Of a DNA stretch of 34,113 nucleotides, positions 33,296 through 34,113 are shown piece by piece; the first letter of the stretch is position 1; each line of letters starts with the position of its first letter. Where the stretch lies: NCBI GenBank assembly GCA_045598845.1, contig JAZRUY010000130.1:1-34113 (forward strand), given 5' to 3'. Made by a program: the position numbers and the translations under genes. The DNA comes from JAZRUY01 sp045598845. GTDB taxonomy: Bacteria; Verrucomicrobiota; Lentisphaeria; Victivallales; Victivallaceae. The notes under the pieces were generated by a model, which was not told where the DNA came from, made no database searches, and saw only the letters and a program-made list of their open reading frames with translations.

Positions 33296-34113
33296 ACCGG
33301 CGATACAGACCTGATGGCCGCCGGAAGTGTTCCGGCCAGTGTGTCCGCGGTTATGCCGCAGGAGCCGCACGGGCTCAGTATTTCTCCCGCTTTGCCGTGA
33401 ATAAATACCCCCAGCGCGGCGGCGTTGAATGCCGTCATTCCGGCGGCAAGAAACGCTCCTATGGCTCCGCTTAGCACATCGCCGCTGCCTGCGGTGGCCA
33501 GTGCCGGACATCCGCTGAGATTGATCACAGTATCTCCGTCCGGAGCGGCGGTTACGGTTCGTGCGCCTTTTAGTACCACTACGCATCCGGTGGCGGAGGC
33601 AAGTCGCGCCGCCCGGGAGATTCCGGGAAGAGATGAATCCAATTGCAGGGCCAGTTCCAGCCTTCGGGCTTCTTCCGCATGAGGAGTAAGCACGGTATCT
33701 CCGGTTTTGCGGTTTTTCAGTAATTCCGGGTGCATGGCAATCAAATTCAGCGCGTCGGCGTCCAGTACCGCCGGACATCCGGAGCGCAATACCGCCGCCA
33801 CTATTTCCGGGGCCGCTTGCCTGGTTATACCCATGCCGCATACGGCGGTATAACGGGCGGGTATTGCCATTTTTTCGGCATATTCCCGTGAAAATATTCC
33901 ATCTCCGCCGGTGTTTTCCACGATTAGAGCCAACGGAGTTCCGGCCGGGCGATTCGGAGATCCTGGTAATGTGCAGCGTACCAATCCGGCTCCGCAATTC
34001 AGCGCGGCGGCGCCGGCCAATACGGGGGCTCCGGCATATTTATCGCTTCCACCGTAAATTGCCACGCATCCGCGGGTAAATTTATTGCCGTCAAATTCAC
34101 GCCTGCTCAATAG
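33289..34113 (-). CDS. nnrD: ADP/ATP-dependent NAD(P)H-hydrate dehydratase (5' end off the right edge)
   Basis: This ribokinase-like protein removes the hydration damage from NADHX/NADPHX. Visible blocks are GCVAIYGGSDKYAGAPVLAGAAAL near the start, VLDADALN and LTPHAEEARRLE in the middle, VVVLKGARTVTAAPDG, and the active-site GSGDVLSGAIGAFLAAG. The frame stays open to the window edge (at least 275 codons), so the true start may lie outside. A TTG at 34110 is not a convincing start. A fused NnrE epimerase domain upstream, as in E. coli Nnr, cannot be excluded. It converges on mntP. Confidence 0.92.
   Translation of the reverse strand, partial: LLSRREFDGNKFTRGCVAIYGGSDKYAGAPVLAGAAALNCGAGLVRCTLPGSPNRPAGTPLALIVENTGGDGIFSREYAEKMAIPARYTAVCGMGITRQAAPEIVAAVLRSGCPAVLDADALNLIAMHPELLKNRKTGDTVLTPHAEEARRLELALQLDSSLPGISRAARLASATGCVVVLKGARTVTAAPDGDTVINLSGCPALATAGSGDVLSGAIGAFLAAGMTAFNAAALGVFIHGKAGEILSPCGSCGITADTLAGTLPAAIRSVSPVY

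Noticed and set aside
33023..33997. Arginine- and serine-rich 324-codon frame opposite and across nnrD and mntP
   Set aside because: The low-complexity R/S/G-rich translation is typical of an off-frame reading of nnrD and mntP.

Overview
The window is bacterial, with roughly 50-55% G+C by eye. It is densely packed and holds mostly housekeeping and energy genes. The mix suggests a fermentative anaerobe of the PVC group, most likely Lentisphaerota (Victivallis-like). This is inferred from HydF, a complete Rnf complex, the MEP-pathway enzyme IspH, a SecA with a large insertion, an LplT-PlsC-Aas fusion, and a DUF4434/AGE carbohydrate cluster. No rRNA, tRNA, CRISPR array or mobile element was found.

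Positions 1-5862 (minus strand): a carbohydrate-type cluster. A metallophosphoesterase, a DUF4434 TIM-barrel protein, an AGE-family sugar epimerase and a GT39-like membrane glycosyltransferase lie in that order. The N-terminal part of a probable glycogen-debranching-type protein follows and runs off the left edge. Both transcription starts proposed here carry short A/T-rich tandem repeats just downstream of the -10 box. Positions 5949-8647 (minus): an orphan lipoprotein, nrdR and an RlmI-type methyltransferase, tightly coupled. Positions 9021-11498 (minus): psd, pssA and a nucleotide-sugar epimerase/dehydratase, driven by a near-consensus promoter.

Positions 11669-12898 (plus): hydF, convergent with a 1188-residue MFS/acyltransferase/acyl-ACP-synthetase fusion (minus). 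Then purA and rodA (minus). PssA, Psd and the fusion protein together cover synthesis and recycling of phosphatidylethanolamine. Positions 19164-25629 (minus): rnfABCDGE, with every junction overlapping, followed by ispH and a small membrane protein. This links a ferredoxin:NAD ion pump to a ferredoxin-dependent isoprenoid enzyme.

Positions 25860-30397 (plus): a PtsN-like EIIA, a small four-cysteine protein, pyrE and secA, closed by a strong intrinsic terminator. Positions 30573-33295 (plus): argD, argF and mntP. At the right edge, nnrD (minus) converges on mntP and runs off the window.

No clearly new defence or mobile system is visible. The best candidates for unexplored biology are the carbohydrate cluster with its repeat-bearing promoters, the Rnf-IspH coupling, the HydF with an altered cluster motif, and the three small or orphan proteins.
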